From NCBI GenBank assembly GCA_001687465.1, contig LVLI01000196.1, forward strand, positions 1 to 64,000: DNA of 64,000 nucleotides, written 5' to 3'. The position numbers were made by a program, and so were the translations under genes. Of this stretch, positions 35,329 to 46,743 are shown piece by piece. The notes under the pieces were generated by a model. It made no database searches. It was not told where the DNA came from and worked only from the letters and a program-made list of their open reading frames with translations. Positions within the stretch are counted from its first letter, which is position 1, and each line of letters starts with the position of its first letter. This stretch comes from Halocafeteria seosinensis (taxonomy: Eukaryota > Sar > Bigyra > Bicosoecida).

Positions 35329-37252
35329 CGTAACAAGGTGGGTCAGAGCGAATGATCTTGGCAGCCTGTGCAAAACACACGCGTCATCTATTAAACGAGA
35401 GAGTGCGCTTTAGACGATCAAAGCAGCGTAAAATAGAGGTTCTATTTATTAAAAAAAGAATTAATAAATAGATAAAAAAGCGGTCAAGCAAGAAAAAAAA
35501 AGGGCGAGTTCGGTTCCGAAGAAGGACAATTCGTAGTGATTTCCAATAATGTGTGTAAGGAGTGTGTGTGTGTTCTCCAAGTCGACTTCGGTTTTCCGCT
35601 TCAACATTGGGCTTTTTTACACCGGAGTTGGGTTGGTGAAGAGCCTGGTCCAGGCTGCCTGGATAAAATCTGCATAGCGTATGAGGTTTGGAAGCTACAA
35701 GGTAGTGGATTTTGTGTACCGTGTCCCATCGTAGCGTGTAATGAGTGAGCTTGTGTGTGTCAGCGGGAAAGCGGCCATCCGATGATACCAGCTGCGGATG
35801 GATCCGGCTGATGCCTTTCCTGCCGCGCAATAGGCAAAGATGGAAAACAATTCTGTAATCCTTCTTTTTCCTAAATCCTACTGAGGTGCAATGTATGCAA
35901 CGGATATAACAGAACCGACTGACAGATTAGAGGTACAGATGAGCATCTGCCAGACTGTGCTTGTACCAATTCAATGGTCCAATTGTACGAAGGCACATGG
36001 CCTCCATACCTGAATATGGTAGTCTATTCTCTGTGTATCTAGTCGCAGACCTCTCAAGCATACATGCATATTCTTTCTGCCTCGGAATTGGTCGCTGAGG
36101 TCAGCAAGGCGCTTGTGAGCTAAATCCCTTCTTCATGTGCTCTTAGTGTGGAGCTCACTTGCTCTGGAATGTTTTTGTTTGTGTGCATTGCGCTTGGTCG
36201 GTAATCTTGGCTCCCTCTATGCTCCTATATATATGCGTACGTACCATTGGTAGGAGGTACAATGTTGTACTGGGAGTCCAAGTTGGGGACGTCCGATGAG
36301 CTTTTGGACGGAAAAATAACTCGGTAAACCGAACGGGATTAGAACTTATCAAACATGGTTGAGGTGCTTATTGTCGTAGTACATTCTCCCCCTGTAATAG
36401 CCTACAAGCTTGTACTACAACTGTATTGCTGACAGCTTTGCATCTCTCGAAGAACAATGACCCCAAAGCATCTCTTGGTCATCACAGTTACCTTAACATG
36501 TGTGGTTCCTATACCTTGTAGCAATTTCGTCCCGTATACATAGTCTCAGTTCCTAAGGTCACTTTCTAGGATCAACGAATTGGACCTTCAAGTTGCCTCA
36601 ACTTGCCTGAATTCCTGAGGACGAGGTCAAAGAACACCCGTTCGAATATAGTCGAAGAGGTATTTGGTTCGTTAGATTCCGAACGACACAGCCAAGTAGT
36701 AACACTATAATATAGTTTCCTTTCATAGTGTTTGCGTGGGTTTATTCTCTTTCAGCAAGTAAGTTCGGAACGCACATCACTCCTCCGGAGGATTTCTGGC
36801 TCTGTTTAACCCGCTGCTTGAGCGACACAACCACATCGCAAATATCCCATAGGAAACTTCATTAGCTTCTCCCCCGTTATTGCTCTGTTTGTTGCGTTCT
36901 CCTACCGGGAAAGGTCCGAAACATGCTATGTAGAGGTGGTTTCCTAGGAAGTGAGCGGACACCCCCGAAGCTTTTTGCTCCCCTTGTTGACCCCCTTGGC
37001 GCGTCCCTCCCGAAACAGGTAACGAAAGCAGAGAACCGAGTTCACGATGGAATTCTCTCTCCTTCGAAAGGACTAAGGCGCATCATGGTGCCGTCTAGAG
37101 CTCCCATTGTTAAGGTTTATCCAACATTTACGTTTGGAGTGCATCCCAGGGCGTAGCCGTGCTGTCTCATTTCCGTTAACAATTCCGCGAACTTGATCTG
37201 GTTATTCATTCACCCTCTGTGTGTTCTGTCTTTTGTTGCAGCGTATCGAATA
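35329..37252. other. Long divergent intergenic region (1.9 kb), no gene recognised
   Basis: This is the longest non-coding stretch of the window, between the synthase gene and the secreted-protein gene. It has an AT-rich segment at 35430-35510, a GC-richer stretch at 35590-35830 with a perfect GCCTGGTCCAGGC palindrome near 35644, and a 3' splice acceptor TTGTTGCAG at about 37241. The acceptor suggests that the secreted-protein gene also has a 5'-UTR intron. I found no tRNA or known snRNA pattern. Open frames here show no family resemblance. Confidence 0.5.
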
Positions 37253-38538
37253 ATGAAGAGCTTTTTGACTTTTGCAGCCCTTGTAGCTGCCGCAGCTACT
37301 TGCGCCTCTGCCGGCAGCTTGCCAACTTTCCCCAAGGATTGGTCTGCCATCACCGTTTCTCATGTGGTGATCAACCAAGGCGGGGAGGAGCAGCAAGATG
37401 GTAGTACGTAGAGTATTGAGTACTCCATAAGAATTTGCGTCTTTTTCTATGTATGTTATCTTCTGAGTTCAGGTGTCTGCTGTCCACCCACCTCCCCTCA
37501 GTGTAAGATCCAGACGATCTACCAGGCCTCTAAAGAATATTTTGGTAAGGTGTCCTCGGCTATTTACTGAGAACTATGCGTTGGAACTATTTATTTCTGA
37601 TTACCTGCAGATTACACCCACAACCGTGTTGCAAACAAGAACCCTGATGGATCTGGTGTGGTATCCCTTATGGATGACTTGAAGGAATACGAGGTGAACT
37701 CCACCGGCTACTGCCAGAGTTACTGCCCAATCCCCAAGAATCAGGCTGGTCTGTATCCGTTCAGCCTGCCCAACGGTTCCGTTGACTTGGGACCCACTAA
37801 GGTAGGAACTTCGTTTATTTTCTGGGTGTATTTCTTCTTGGAGTGTCACCTGTTTTGGTGGATGCAGTACAACGGTCAAGTTGTTGAGCAATACGAATAC
37901 AAGGACCAGCCGTTCTTCAAGTACGTGTGAGAAATATCGACAGTGCTCCCAAACGATTGTTGTTGACAGCGAGCTTTTCTTTCCTTGCAGCATCACGTTC
38001 GAAGTCTTGGATTACTACATCAATCTGCAAAACGCTAGCAACCCGATCCCTGTTCACATGCATGAGTCCATGCAACCGTTTGGAATGCAAATTGGATACC
38101 AAACTCAGGTTCGTTAAATGTTCCTCTATATTTTATTTCTCTTTTTTTGTCGTCATTTGGGCTCGCTCAATTCAGGACTGGCATCAATTCCAACCCGGAA
38201 CTCCCGCCGCTTCGCACTTCACTGTCCTCGATAAGGACAACTGTCCAATTAACCCCAACTGCGAGCAATCAGATGATCGTGGAGATGATCCCTTCCCGCC
38301 AAGTGAGTTTGGTGGACGTCAAATGGAACATGTTGCTCGCGACTTGTTGAAGATCCCAGGCATGATTGATTCCACTTTTGCCAAGCAACACCTGAATGCT
38401 GCCAATCGTGTCGACCAGTTCAAAGAGGCCTCTTCCAAGGTCATCAACAGCAACAAGATTAACGACGTTTTGGAATACTACAACCAATTCCTGAGTGTGA
38501 ACCAGCGCCGCGCCCTGCAAGTAGCTATGGAACGATAA
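37253..38538 (+). CDS. Secreted protein of unknown function
   Basis: Model: join(37253..37403, 37473..37544, 37611..37801, 37868..37920, 37991..38108, 38176..38538), 315 residues. It begins with a signal peptide (FLTFAALVAAAATCASA). The mature part has several Cys residues in CCPPTSPQC, GYCQSYCPI and DNCPINPNC, which probably form disulfides. It also has the conserved-looking stretches HNRVANKNPDGSG and IPVHMHESMQPFGMQIGY, and an aromatic, His-containing segment DWHQFQPGTPAASHF. I recognise no family and propose no function. Six short exons with uniform 52-69 nt introns and a splice acceptor just upstream of the ATG fit a genuine, expressed gene. Confidence 0.75.
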
Positions 38539-39036
38539 ATTCTTCCCTCGATGTGAAGTCCATTACATTTCTATTATCGTCGTGCGCTTTTTCCTTTTCG
38601 ACAAAGGGAGAAGAATGACTATGATATGAAAACATAAAATAATGGCACATGTCTGACTAGTAAAGTTTACGGGCTTTCCTCTTGATCTTGTATCCACCCC
38701 TTCTCGCTGGTCTATAAAACCTTCTACATAATTTGTAAAGCACTCTATTCCATCTATTGCACCCAAATTTGAGGCATGTGTCAATACCTGCGTTAAGCTT
38801 CTCTCTCCATCTTCCATGCTACTTCCTCCAATGAAGTGGTTCGTTTTAGCGAGACCGCCCAGAGAGTCTAGACGACACCTGTCGTGCGGAAAACACGGCC
38901 TGCGTGTGGAGCAGCAATAGAGATATTGGACTCGGGAGCATTGATAGCCTACGAGGAACGGTCGATAGAAAATAGAACGAAAACAGAATACTGTAGTTGC
39001 TCGTGTCCGGAACAAAGAACGAGTACAGTGACAGCA
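38539..39036. other. Intergenic region upstream of BiP
   Basis: About 500 bases. A minus-strand frame ending at 38657 is rich in Arg and Lys but lacks a start, and I did not accept it as a gene. The region should include the BiP promoter; I see no unambiguous ER-stress element. Confidence 0.45.
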
Positions 39037-41603
39037 ATGCGCCTATTGAGTGCAACCATACTATTAGGTACGTCTCCCGGATTCTTCTTTTTTCCAGGGG
39101 CAACACGTGTTGCCAAGGGACATCGCCTGTAGGCCTCTGTATGAGGTCCTTTATTCACTGATTCATCACCAGCGGTACTTGAATGATGAAGCGAGAAAAT
39201 TCCATCATCGCTCTGTTGGAATGAGGTGTACGATGGTGCTTGACATCGTCCCGTATCCCTTTGGGAAATTCTCTTTTTGTTTTTCCTTTTCCCTTATCTA
39301 ACCTTGGATATGTCTCTGTTCCTATGCAGCTTTCGCGGCTTACTCCATAGGAGTTGCTAGCGCCGAAGAGGAAGAGGTACAAAGTAAGTCTACTTCCATG
39401 CATTTCCCTCTAAGAGGGTGAAAAGGAGGCTTTCGCTCACCCCCTCTGAGGGCGCGGTTTTTGTTCCATTTTTCGATTGTTCTGCGAAATACGGAGGGGA
39501 TTTCTCGTTTTCTATTCAATCTCACCATCATTTCCTCAATCATATATATGCACAGGTAACACTGTTATCGGAATCGACTTGGGTACTACATACTCATGCG
39601 TTGGTGTGTACAAGGATGGCCGGGTGGAAATCATACCTAACGACCAGGGGAACCGTATCACCCCGTCGTATGTAGCTTGGGAAAAGGGAGAAAGGCTCAT
39701 TGGTGATGCCGCAAAGAATCAGGCCACGGTTAATCCCAGAAATACTGTTTTTGATGTAAAGCGGATGATCGGAAGACAGTAAGTGGCAATTCTCCATCGT
39801 ATTGCCCCTCAGCCTGTGTGACACCCACTCGTCCTACCTCCAGATTCGACGACGATACAGTACAGAAGGACATGGAGTTGTGGCCCTATAAAGTTATTAA
39901 CAAGAGCGGCCGACCATACATTGAGGTAAGCTTACTGAACAGATCGTGCATTTCCTTCAAAGTCGCATCTGAGTTGATGTTTGCTGGTGATACAGGTTGA
40001 CCTGGGCAACGGCGAGACCAAGCAGTTTGCACCCGAAGAAATCTCTGCTATGGTCTTGAACAAAATGAAGGAAACAGCAGAAAACTACCTTGGAAAAGAT
40101 ATTCAGAAGGCTGTCGTCACTGTACCAGCCTACTTTAACGATGCCCAGAGACAGGCAACTAAGGATGCCGGTACCATCTCCGGGATGTCAGTTGAACGTA
40201 TCATCAACGAACCTACTGCTGCCGCAATTGCTTACGGTCTTGACAAGAAAGGACAGGAATCGAATATTCTGGTCTTTGACTTGGGAGGAGGAACTTTTGA
40301 TGTTACTGCTCTAACAATTGACAACGGTGTGTTCGAAGTGCTAGCTACCAATGGAGATACTCACCTTGGTGGAGAGGACTTCGATCAACGGGTGATGAAC
40401 TACTTCATGAAAGTGTTCAAACGTAAATACAAAAAAGACATGTCCCAGGACCGCAGATCTGTCCAGAAGCTTCGTCGTGAGTGCGAACGTGTGAAGCGTG
40501 TCCTGTCGACCCAACATGAAGCCCGTTTGGAAGTAGAATCCTTATATGATGGTGTTGATTTCTCGGAGACACTTACGCGCGCGCGCTTCGAAGAACTTAA
40601 CATGGACCTGTTCCGAAACACCCTGAAACCTGTAGGGAAGGTACTTAGCGACTCCGGTTTGAAGAAAGACGAAGTAGATGAGATTGTACTTGTCGGTGGC
40701 TCTACCAGGATTCCGAAAGTGCAACAGCTATTGAAGGACTACTTCAATGGCAAGGAGCCAAATCTCGGTATCAACCCAGATGAAGCCGTCGCTTACGGTG
40801 CCGCTGTGCAAGGAGGAATCCTCTCCGGTGAAGCGAAAGAAGAAACCAAAGACTTGTTGCTGCTCGATGTGACACCCCTTTCATTGGGTATTGAAACCGT
40901 CGGTGGTGTAATGACCAAGTTAATCAACCGTAACACTGTCATTCCAACCAAGAAGAGCCAGACTTTCAGCACTTATCAGGATAATCAGCCAGCCGTCATG
41001 ATCCAGGTTTTCCAGGGTGAAAGATCCATGACCAAGGACAACCAGCTTCTAGGAAAATTTGAACTCAGCGGTATTCCACCGGCTCCCAGAGGCACACCCC
41101 AGATCGAAGTCACATTTGAAATTGACGCTAACGGTATCTTACATGTTTCCGCCGAAGACAAGGGATCCGGTAAGAGCGAGAAGATCACAATCACGGCTGA
41201 TAAGGGCCGTCTTAGTGAAGAAGAAATCGAACGAATGGTCCGCGAAGCAGAGGAGAACGCCGAAGAAGATAAAAAACAGAAGGAAAAGATTGAATCTAGA
41301 AATGCCTTGGAGGGTTACTGCTATAGTTTGAAAAACCAGGTAGAGGATGACGATAAGTTAGGTAGCAAACTTGGCGAAGAAGATAAAGAAACCATCAAAA
41401 ACGCCGCTCAGAAGACTCTGGACTGGTTAGATGAAAACGAAGAAGCTGATAAAGATGAAATTGAAGAACAGAAGAAAGAACTAGAAAAGACTGTGCACCC
41501 AATCATTTCTAGCGTGTATGGCGCCGGTGGAGAAGGCGCCGGTGCCGATGCTGGAGCTGGTGGCGGAGAGGAAGAAGAGGATGACTTCCATGAGGAATTA
41601 TAA
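39037..41603 (+). CDS. BIP: BiP/GRP78, ER-lumenal Hsp70 chaperone
   Basis: Model: join(39037..39067, 39330..39383, 39556..39778, 39844..39925, 39996..41603), 665 residues. Exons 1-2 give the signal peptide ([18 protein letters not shown]) and the acidic start of the mature chain. The nucleotide-binding domain has the Hsp70 signatures [28 protein letters not shown] and [20 protein letters not shown]. The substrate domain has [19 protein letters not shown]. The protein ends in a Gly-rich, acidic tail and the tetrapeptide HEEL, in the place of HDEL or KDEL. Location in the ER is therefore inferred from both ends. It sits alone, with its own introns of 65-262 nt, the first being the longest. Confidence 0.96.
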
Positions 41604-42554
41604 GCAATCTACTTCCTTGATTCTTTCCATAATAATACCTCCTGCTAGATGATACCAACACGTATATTCATATATCCTGAGAAATGAGGACTCCGTCGTC
41701 TTGCTAAGAAGGTACCACGCTGTATCCAAACCAACTTCCTGACTGTATGGTATTCAATAGTTGATGTTCTCTACTGGTACGATAGCACGATGTAGCATAC
41801 GGACAAAAATTAGTAATGATTGCAAGAGTCACAGCCTATCAATTTGTGTCAATCGCTACTCTATGGTTGTTATTAAGGGAAAAGAAGCTGCATCTTCATC
41901 TTGCACAGAGTACCGGAGTCCCTGGGTACGTGAAGGGTTGATGCTGAAGAAGATATTGGCACTCATCGATGCATACATAGATCCATAAGGGCTTTAATTT
42001 CCTATTGGCCCTCTTAGCCATGCTCAGAATGCTCTTCAGCTCTCGCATCAAAATACAGTCCGGCATTACCTGAATTACAACTCCTTTAACTGGTTCTACT
42101 CAGCCGGTAGTCCATAATGATATACACAACTACTACCACTACTCTTCAAGTAAACATCACATTCATCTTTCGCTCACTACCGCCTATCAACTGCGAGATT
42201 GACGGAGTCGTGTTTACTGTCAGAACAAACATGGATGCATGGATGTCGTGGTCCAGTTGATTACCCGTGCCGGGTACTCAGCCGGTAGGCCATAAACTAT
42301 ACATTCGTATGAATAAACTGTTTCAGCTATCTTAGGCTTGGGGTTTGCAAAGAAACTCTAACCCTTCCCTTAATCTTGAATGTCTGTTTCGGGAAGTCAG
42401 TTTAGGAACAAGTTCAACAAGAGCTCTCAACAGGGACGACAAACATTACGTCGACTTCACCCTCTTTAGGCTCGTCCCTTTAATGTGTCCAGTTAATGGT
42501 GTATCGTTAGTCTTTCTCTTCAACACTAGCCGCTAGAGATTCCAGGAAGAGAAA
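41604..42554. other. Intergenic region between BiP and GCN5
   Basis: About 950 bases with no recognised gene. It contains an imperfect direct repeat (TACTCAGCCGGTAG followed by TCCATAA or GCCATAA) at 42097-42115 and 42275-42296. Confidence 0.5.
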
Positions 42555-43928
42555 ATGTCTGCGTCTTCGTCTGCTGCGGCTGCTTCCCAGCAGCATCATA
42601 GTCACAACGGCGCTGGTAGCGATGGTGGGAATGATGCTACTTTGGGGGACTGTACCCAGTCTACGAGCGCTGAAATCGCTCAATTACTGAGCGGCACAGG
42701 TCCGTACCACAATACAAAGTACTCCATATCATCTGATACCATCAAGAAGCAGAAGGAAGGTGCCTCGGCCACAACCAATGCAATGGCGGGAGATCTAGAA
42801 GTAAGCTGCTTGTTTTTTGAATCACTGTGTATGCACATCATATATATGCGTCGTTTGATGCGTTGTACGCTTCAGTTCCTTGTTATAATGAACGATGGAC
42901 ATCCTCAACACATGATCTGGCTTGTGTCTGCTCGTAATATTTTCGCTCAACAGCTTCCGAAAATGCCCCGTGAATACATAACTCGACTGGTACTGGATCG
43001 AAGACACAGGACTCTGATTGCTCTCAAAGACAAGAAGGTGGTCGGAGGCATCTGCTATCGTCCGTACTTTAGACAGAAATTCGCCGAGATCGCCTTCTGT
43101 GCAGTCACGTCGAGCGAACAAGTAAGAGGATACGGGACCAGGCTTATGAATCACTTGAAACAAGCTGTGAAGACAGATGGAATCTTAAACTTTTTAACCT
43201 ATGCTGACAACTACGCTATCGGTTACTTCTCTAAACAAGGTTTTACCAAGGATGTAGCTATGTCCAGGAGACGATGGTATGGCTATATCAAAGATTACGA
43301 AGGGGGGACCTTGATGGAATGCACTATCCACCCACCTATAGACTATTTGAGGCAACAAGAGATATTCGAAAAGCAGAAACAGCAGCTGCTAGGATACATT
43401 GAGCAGGTAAAGCAAGGTCAAGTTTCCGTTCCATCTCTAAGAGTGCAGGAAAAAACAACAACTGCCTCTTCGGGAGAGTCAGGAAAACAAAAGCAGTCTG
43501 CAGCCAGCTCGTCGGCATCTACAGGTGCTTCGAAGAAGAACGCGGGTAAACGTGAGAGCAAATACGTAAATATTCTCCATAAATCTATAAGGGAATTTGT
43601 AGATGCTGTGAAAAACCTGCCTGAGTCATGGTGCTTCCTTGAGCCGGTCGACGTGCTCCAAGTTCCGGACTATTACGATGTCATCAAGAATCCCATAGAT
43701 CTCTCAAGCATCGAGAAGAAAGTAAAACGAAGTGGTTACTCTAGCATATCGGAACTCAAAGATGATTTGCGTCTGATGACCGACAATTGTAGAACATATA
43801 ACAAACCGGATACCGACTTCGTCACTTGCGCAAATGAAGTGGACGCATTCGTCGAAAAGCGATGCCGGAAATTGATTGAGAAACATGGGGAGTGGATCAT
43901 GCATGGGCAACCTCCTACAAAAGAGTAG
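42555..43928 (+). CDS. GCN5: GCN5-type histone acetyltransferase with bromodomain
   Basis: Model: join(42555..42800, 42876..43928), 432 residues. GCN5 is the catalytic subunit of SAGA-type coactivators and acetylates histone H3 in the nucleus. The Ser/Ala-rich start has no PCAF-type N-terminal domain, so the layout resembles yeast and plant GCN5. The HAT domain covers about residues 83-250, with QQLPKMPREYITRLV, the core glutamate region FAEIAFCAVTSSEQ and the acetyl-CoA loop VRGYGTRLMNHLK. The bromodomain is at about 325-425, with NPIDLSSIEKKVK and the acetyl-lysine pocket Asn in NCRTYNKP. The 75-nt intron (42801-42875) is stop-free and in frame; removing it joins GDLE to FLVIMNDG, which restores the family sequence. 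Confidence 0.96.
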   Translation: MSASSSAAAASQQHHSHNGAGSDGGNDATLGDCTQSTSAEIAQLLSGTGPYHNTKYSISSDTIKKQKEGASATTNAMAGDLEVSCLFFESLCMHIIYMRRLMRCTLQFLVIMNDGHPQHMIWLVSARNIFAQQLPKMPREYITRLVLDRRHRTLIALKDKKVVGGICYRPYFRQKFAEIAFCAVTSSEQVRGYGTRLMNHLKQAVKTDGILNFLTYADNYAIGYFSKQGFTKDVAMSRRRWYGYIKDYEGGTLMECTIHPPIDYLRQQEIFEKQKQQLLGYIEQVKQGQVSVPSLRVQEKTTTASSGESGKQKQSAASSSASTGASKKNAGKRESKYVNILHKSIREFVDAVKNLPESWCFLEPVDVLQVPDYYDVIKNPIDLSSIEKKVKRSGYSSISELKDDLRLMTDNCRTYNKPDTDFVTCANEVDAFVEKRCRKLIEKHGEWIMHGQPPTKE

Positions 43929-44687
43929 AAGCGTATTGTAACGCTCAGCATGCTTCAATATACAATTCGTCTAGTGGATCACAAGCCGACAACTTTTGTG
44001 TGACAAAACCGGTTTCGCTTGTGCAATTGTACTATACGCTGTGCATCCTTTTACAACTTCCTACACAAGTAACTTAGACCCAGTTGGGCCAACCCCATCG
44101 TTTGACGAATCGATCATGTACGAACGAGATAGGAATATGGCTCAAATGAGTCGCAAAACACAAAAGCGCCAAACCGTAAGACAAATAGGCTACACCCAAT
44201 GAGACCTGCGTCCAGTGCTGTGGAAGATCTCCCCAGAAGGACACAACACATGCTGTACACACGCACGCAGATATGAGAAACCCCGGAATACATGTACCGT
44301 AAACGTTGCATCGTTTCAGCGGGAGCTTCTGGCTCAAGAAAATGTACGCAATGTATCAATTATGACCGATGAATATCCATACCGTTTCGTCAAAGTGCAT
44401 TGTGACATAAATAGGCAGAATAGCTCACCGGTCGAACTTCAAAGCTTGCCGGCGCAATCATTGCGCCGCAATGCCGCCGCCTGCGACTCGGTGGCTGACG
44501 GTGGCACTTCCTCCGCGCGCGCGTTTTTCAGGTAAACGCCATCTTCCCTGACAGGGAACTATGCACTGCAGAGAGCATTTTCGAAAGCGTATTGATAACG
44601 AGCAAAGTGCGATTGTCGGACTAGGCATGGAGTACTGAGGGGTCTTGTGTAGCGAAACATACAGCACAAGTTGTAACAAGCGTCGCA
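43929..44687. other. Intergenic region between GCN5 and the coiled-coil gene
   Basis: About 760 bases without an accepted gene. A perfect 8-bp inverted repeat (GGCGCAATCATTGCGCC) lies near 44452, followed by a CG-rich run at 44510-44525, about 150-230 bases upstream of the next start. This looks promoter-like but is not assigned to a factor. Confidence 0.5.
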
Positions 44688-46226
44688 ATGTCGCAACGAC
44701 GACAGCCACCCACAACCGGTAGCAGGAATACCTCCTCGTCTTCTGCGAGTGGTATCGAAGGCCAACAGGCTCCTAAACGTTCATATGGTCCGCCTAAACA
44801 GCAGTATCAACAAGTGTCGCCTTCGCGGTCGACGAAAATGGCGGGATCTGGAATGCATCAGGAAGCCGTCGACAACTACCTGCAATCGCTACGAGCCCAA
44901 TACCGAGACTTGGAGAATTCATTGCTTCAGGAGATTGAACAACTACAAAAGCGACTGGACGCGAAAAACCATGAGACCTCTGCTCAGTCGTGTTTGATTG
45001 GTCAGATAAAGAAAGAGCGGGACCTGAACCAGCAACTGGCTCAGAAGGAAGAGCGGTCGTGGAAGGAGCATTATTCGGTATGATTTCGGCAACCTATAGT
45101 AGTGACTTGATGTTGCAATGATACGAATTGAAACACAAACAATTTCCATTGTCTGTGTGGACTGCAGGCCCTAGCTTCGGAAAATGCATCTATTCGACAC
45201 CAACTCAAAGTACAAGAAAGAGAAAATGAACGCCTTCGCAAGAGAGTTGAACAGATGGCTGAACAACAGGAGCATTTTGAAGAGGAGCAAAGGAGTAATA
45301 TTGTTCGAGCCAATGACGGAAGATACAAGGCCGAAATGCAACTCTCCATAGTAGACCAGCAACTGGAGGAATCCAACGCGGCGTACGAAGAAATTAAGAG
45401 TCAACTTCGACAAAAGGAAAAAGAGCTCGCTGAATCGGAGAACAACCTTCAAAATGCGCGTTCCGAAAGAGATGAGCAAAAAAGCAGATGTAAGGAACTT
45501 AGTGATGAAACGTCGCGTCTTCAGACTCAGTTGGAATCGGAGCAGGCAGCAGCAGAAAAAGCTCGCGAGTCTCTTAACGACGAAAAGAGGAAAGTATCTG
45601 AGCTGGAAAATGAAAACAACGAAGTGAAAATGCAGGTAGATGATCTACAACAGCAATGCGAAGATGCCGAAGCGGAAAGTAAAGAGTTCCAGAAATCAGC
45701 GGAAAATGCTCGAGTGGATGAGCATAGAATTAATCAGCAGTGTGAACAGCTTAAGAAAGAACTGGAATCCTCTGAAGAAAAATATCGTCAGTTGCAGCAT
45801 CAATACGATGAACTGGAGAGTCGGTACCACTCTGTTACGTCGCAAAATCAGTACTTAGAGGAGCAAAACTCTCAGTTGCAAAGGAAAGCCGATGAACTTG
45901 ATTCGGAGTTGGAGGCGTATGAAGCCGAGATAAGTACTCTAAATGAGAATTTGGAATATGTCTCCGAAAGAGAAAAAGCCTATGGCGAGCAGTTGCATGA
46001 TACACAAGAGTCTTATTCTCGCGCTACTGCGGATAAAGAATCACTCGAGAAGGAACTAGGCGAACTGCGTGAAAAATACAATTCCTGTGTGAGCGTTTTG
46101 CAGTCAATAAATACGAGTCAGGTAATGCAGCAGAATTATGCCATAGGTGAGGCCGTTCAGAATGCCCTCGAGAGAGGTTACGCACCTCGTGGCAGCGCCG
46201 AGGAAAGTAAGCTTGCAGGCTACTAG
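44688..46226 (+). CDS. Long coiled-coil protein of unknown function
   Basis: Model: join(44688..45077, 45168..46226), 482 residues. The first ~60 residues are Ser/Gln/Pro-rich and unstructured. From about residue 65 to 455 it is an almost unbroken heptad-type coiled coil dominated by Glu, Gln, Lys, Leu and Ser. It has no Cys-rich, enzymatic or membrane segment. The C-terminus is short and non-coiled, ending in KLAGY. Such proteins serve as structural or tethering elements (centrosome, cytoskeleton, Golgi), but coiled coils match each other by composition, so no family can be assigned. Confidence 0.8.
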
Positions 46227-46743
46227 TCAGGGTGCGATGTTGCCTCCACGGGTTTGACCACTAGTTATCATTTTTGGTTCTGTCGTAAGGATTTCAAGGC
46301 ATATATGCGAATTCTGGAAGGATTTTGGATGATCGTAGCGGGCGCAACTTTGCTTTCGGTGGTGTTGACATGCCCATGGAATCTTGTTTATGTCGGCTTT
46401 TCAGGGATTGTTAACTTTCCCTGACAACTACAACTTGTACTGGGCTATTTGTCACATATGTGTGTGTGTACTTGTACTGTACTATCATTAGTTGGCAAGG
46501 TAGCCACTGAAGCACAAATAATTTAATCCACAAAATGTGTGTCTCATCACTAGCTGCTGTCAAACCTTGATAATTACACTCCGTCTTGCTTGTAGTGTAA
46601 CCCTGCTGACTCAGCACTTCTGAGTCACGGAATGTGGTGGAAGTGCGGGCCGAAAGGGGGTTGTAAAAGGAATTGTAAGGCAGGTACATGCACACATTAG
46701 GTAAAAAGTATGTTTGTGTGCGTTTGAGTTTAAGATAACCCAA
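46227..46743. other. Intergenic region upstream of the GH31 gene
   Basis: About 515 bases between two plus-strand genes. A short GT repeat near 46460 is visible. No gene is recognised. Confidence 0.5.

Noticed and set aside
35384-35830. 148-codon minus-strand open frame
   Set aside because: Composition is unlike the neighbouring proteins, it contains an AT-rich low-complexity stretch, and it shows no family resemblance.
35590-35830. Possible RNase P, SRP or U3 RNA
   Set aside because: The segment looks structured, but I could not find the diagnostic conserved boxes of any of these RNAs.
38657-38820. Minus-strand Arg/Lys-rich frame that could be a small ribosomal protein
   Set aside because: There is no start codon, no convincing upstream exon and no family match. 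It lies in the 3' UTR/promoter gap before BiP.
44074-44337. Hydrophobic minus-strand frame suggesting a small membrane protein
   Set aside because: It begins with a non-ATG codon and has no supporting splice sites or family motif. The Trp/Cys-rich composition looks like a frame shadow.
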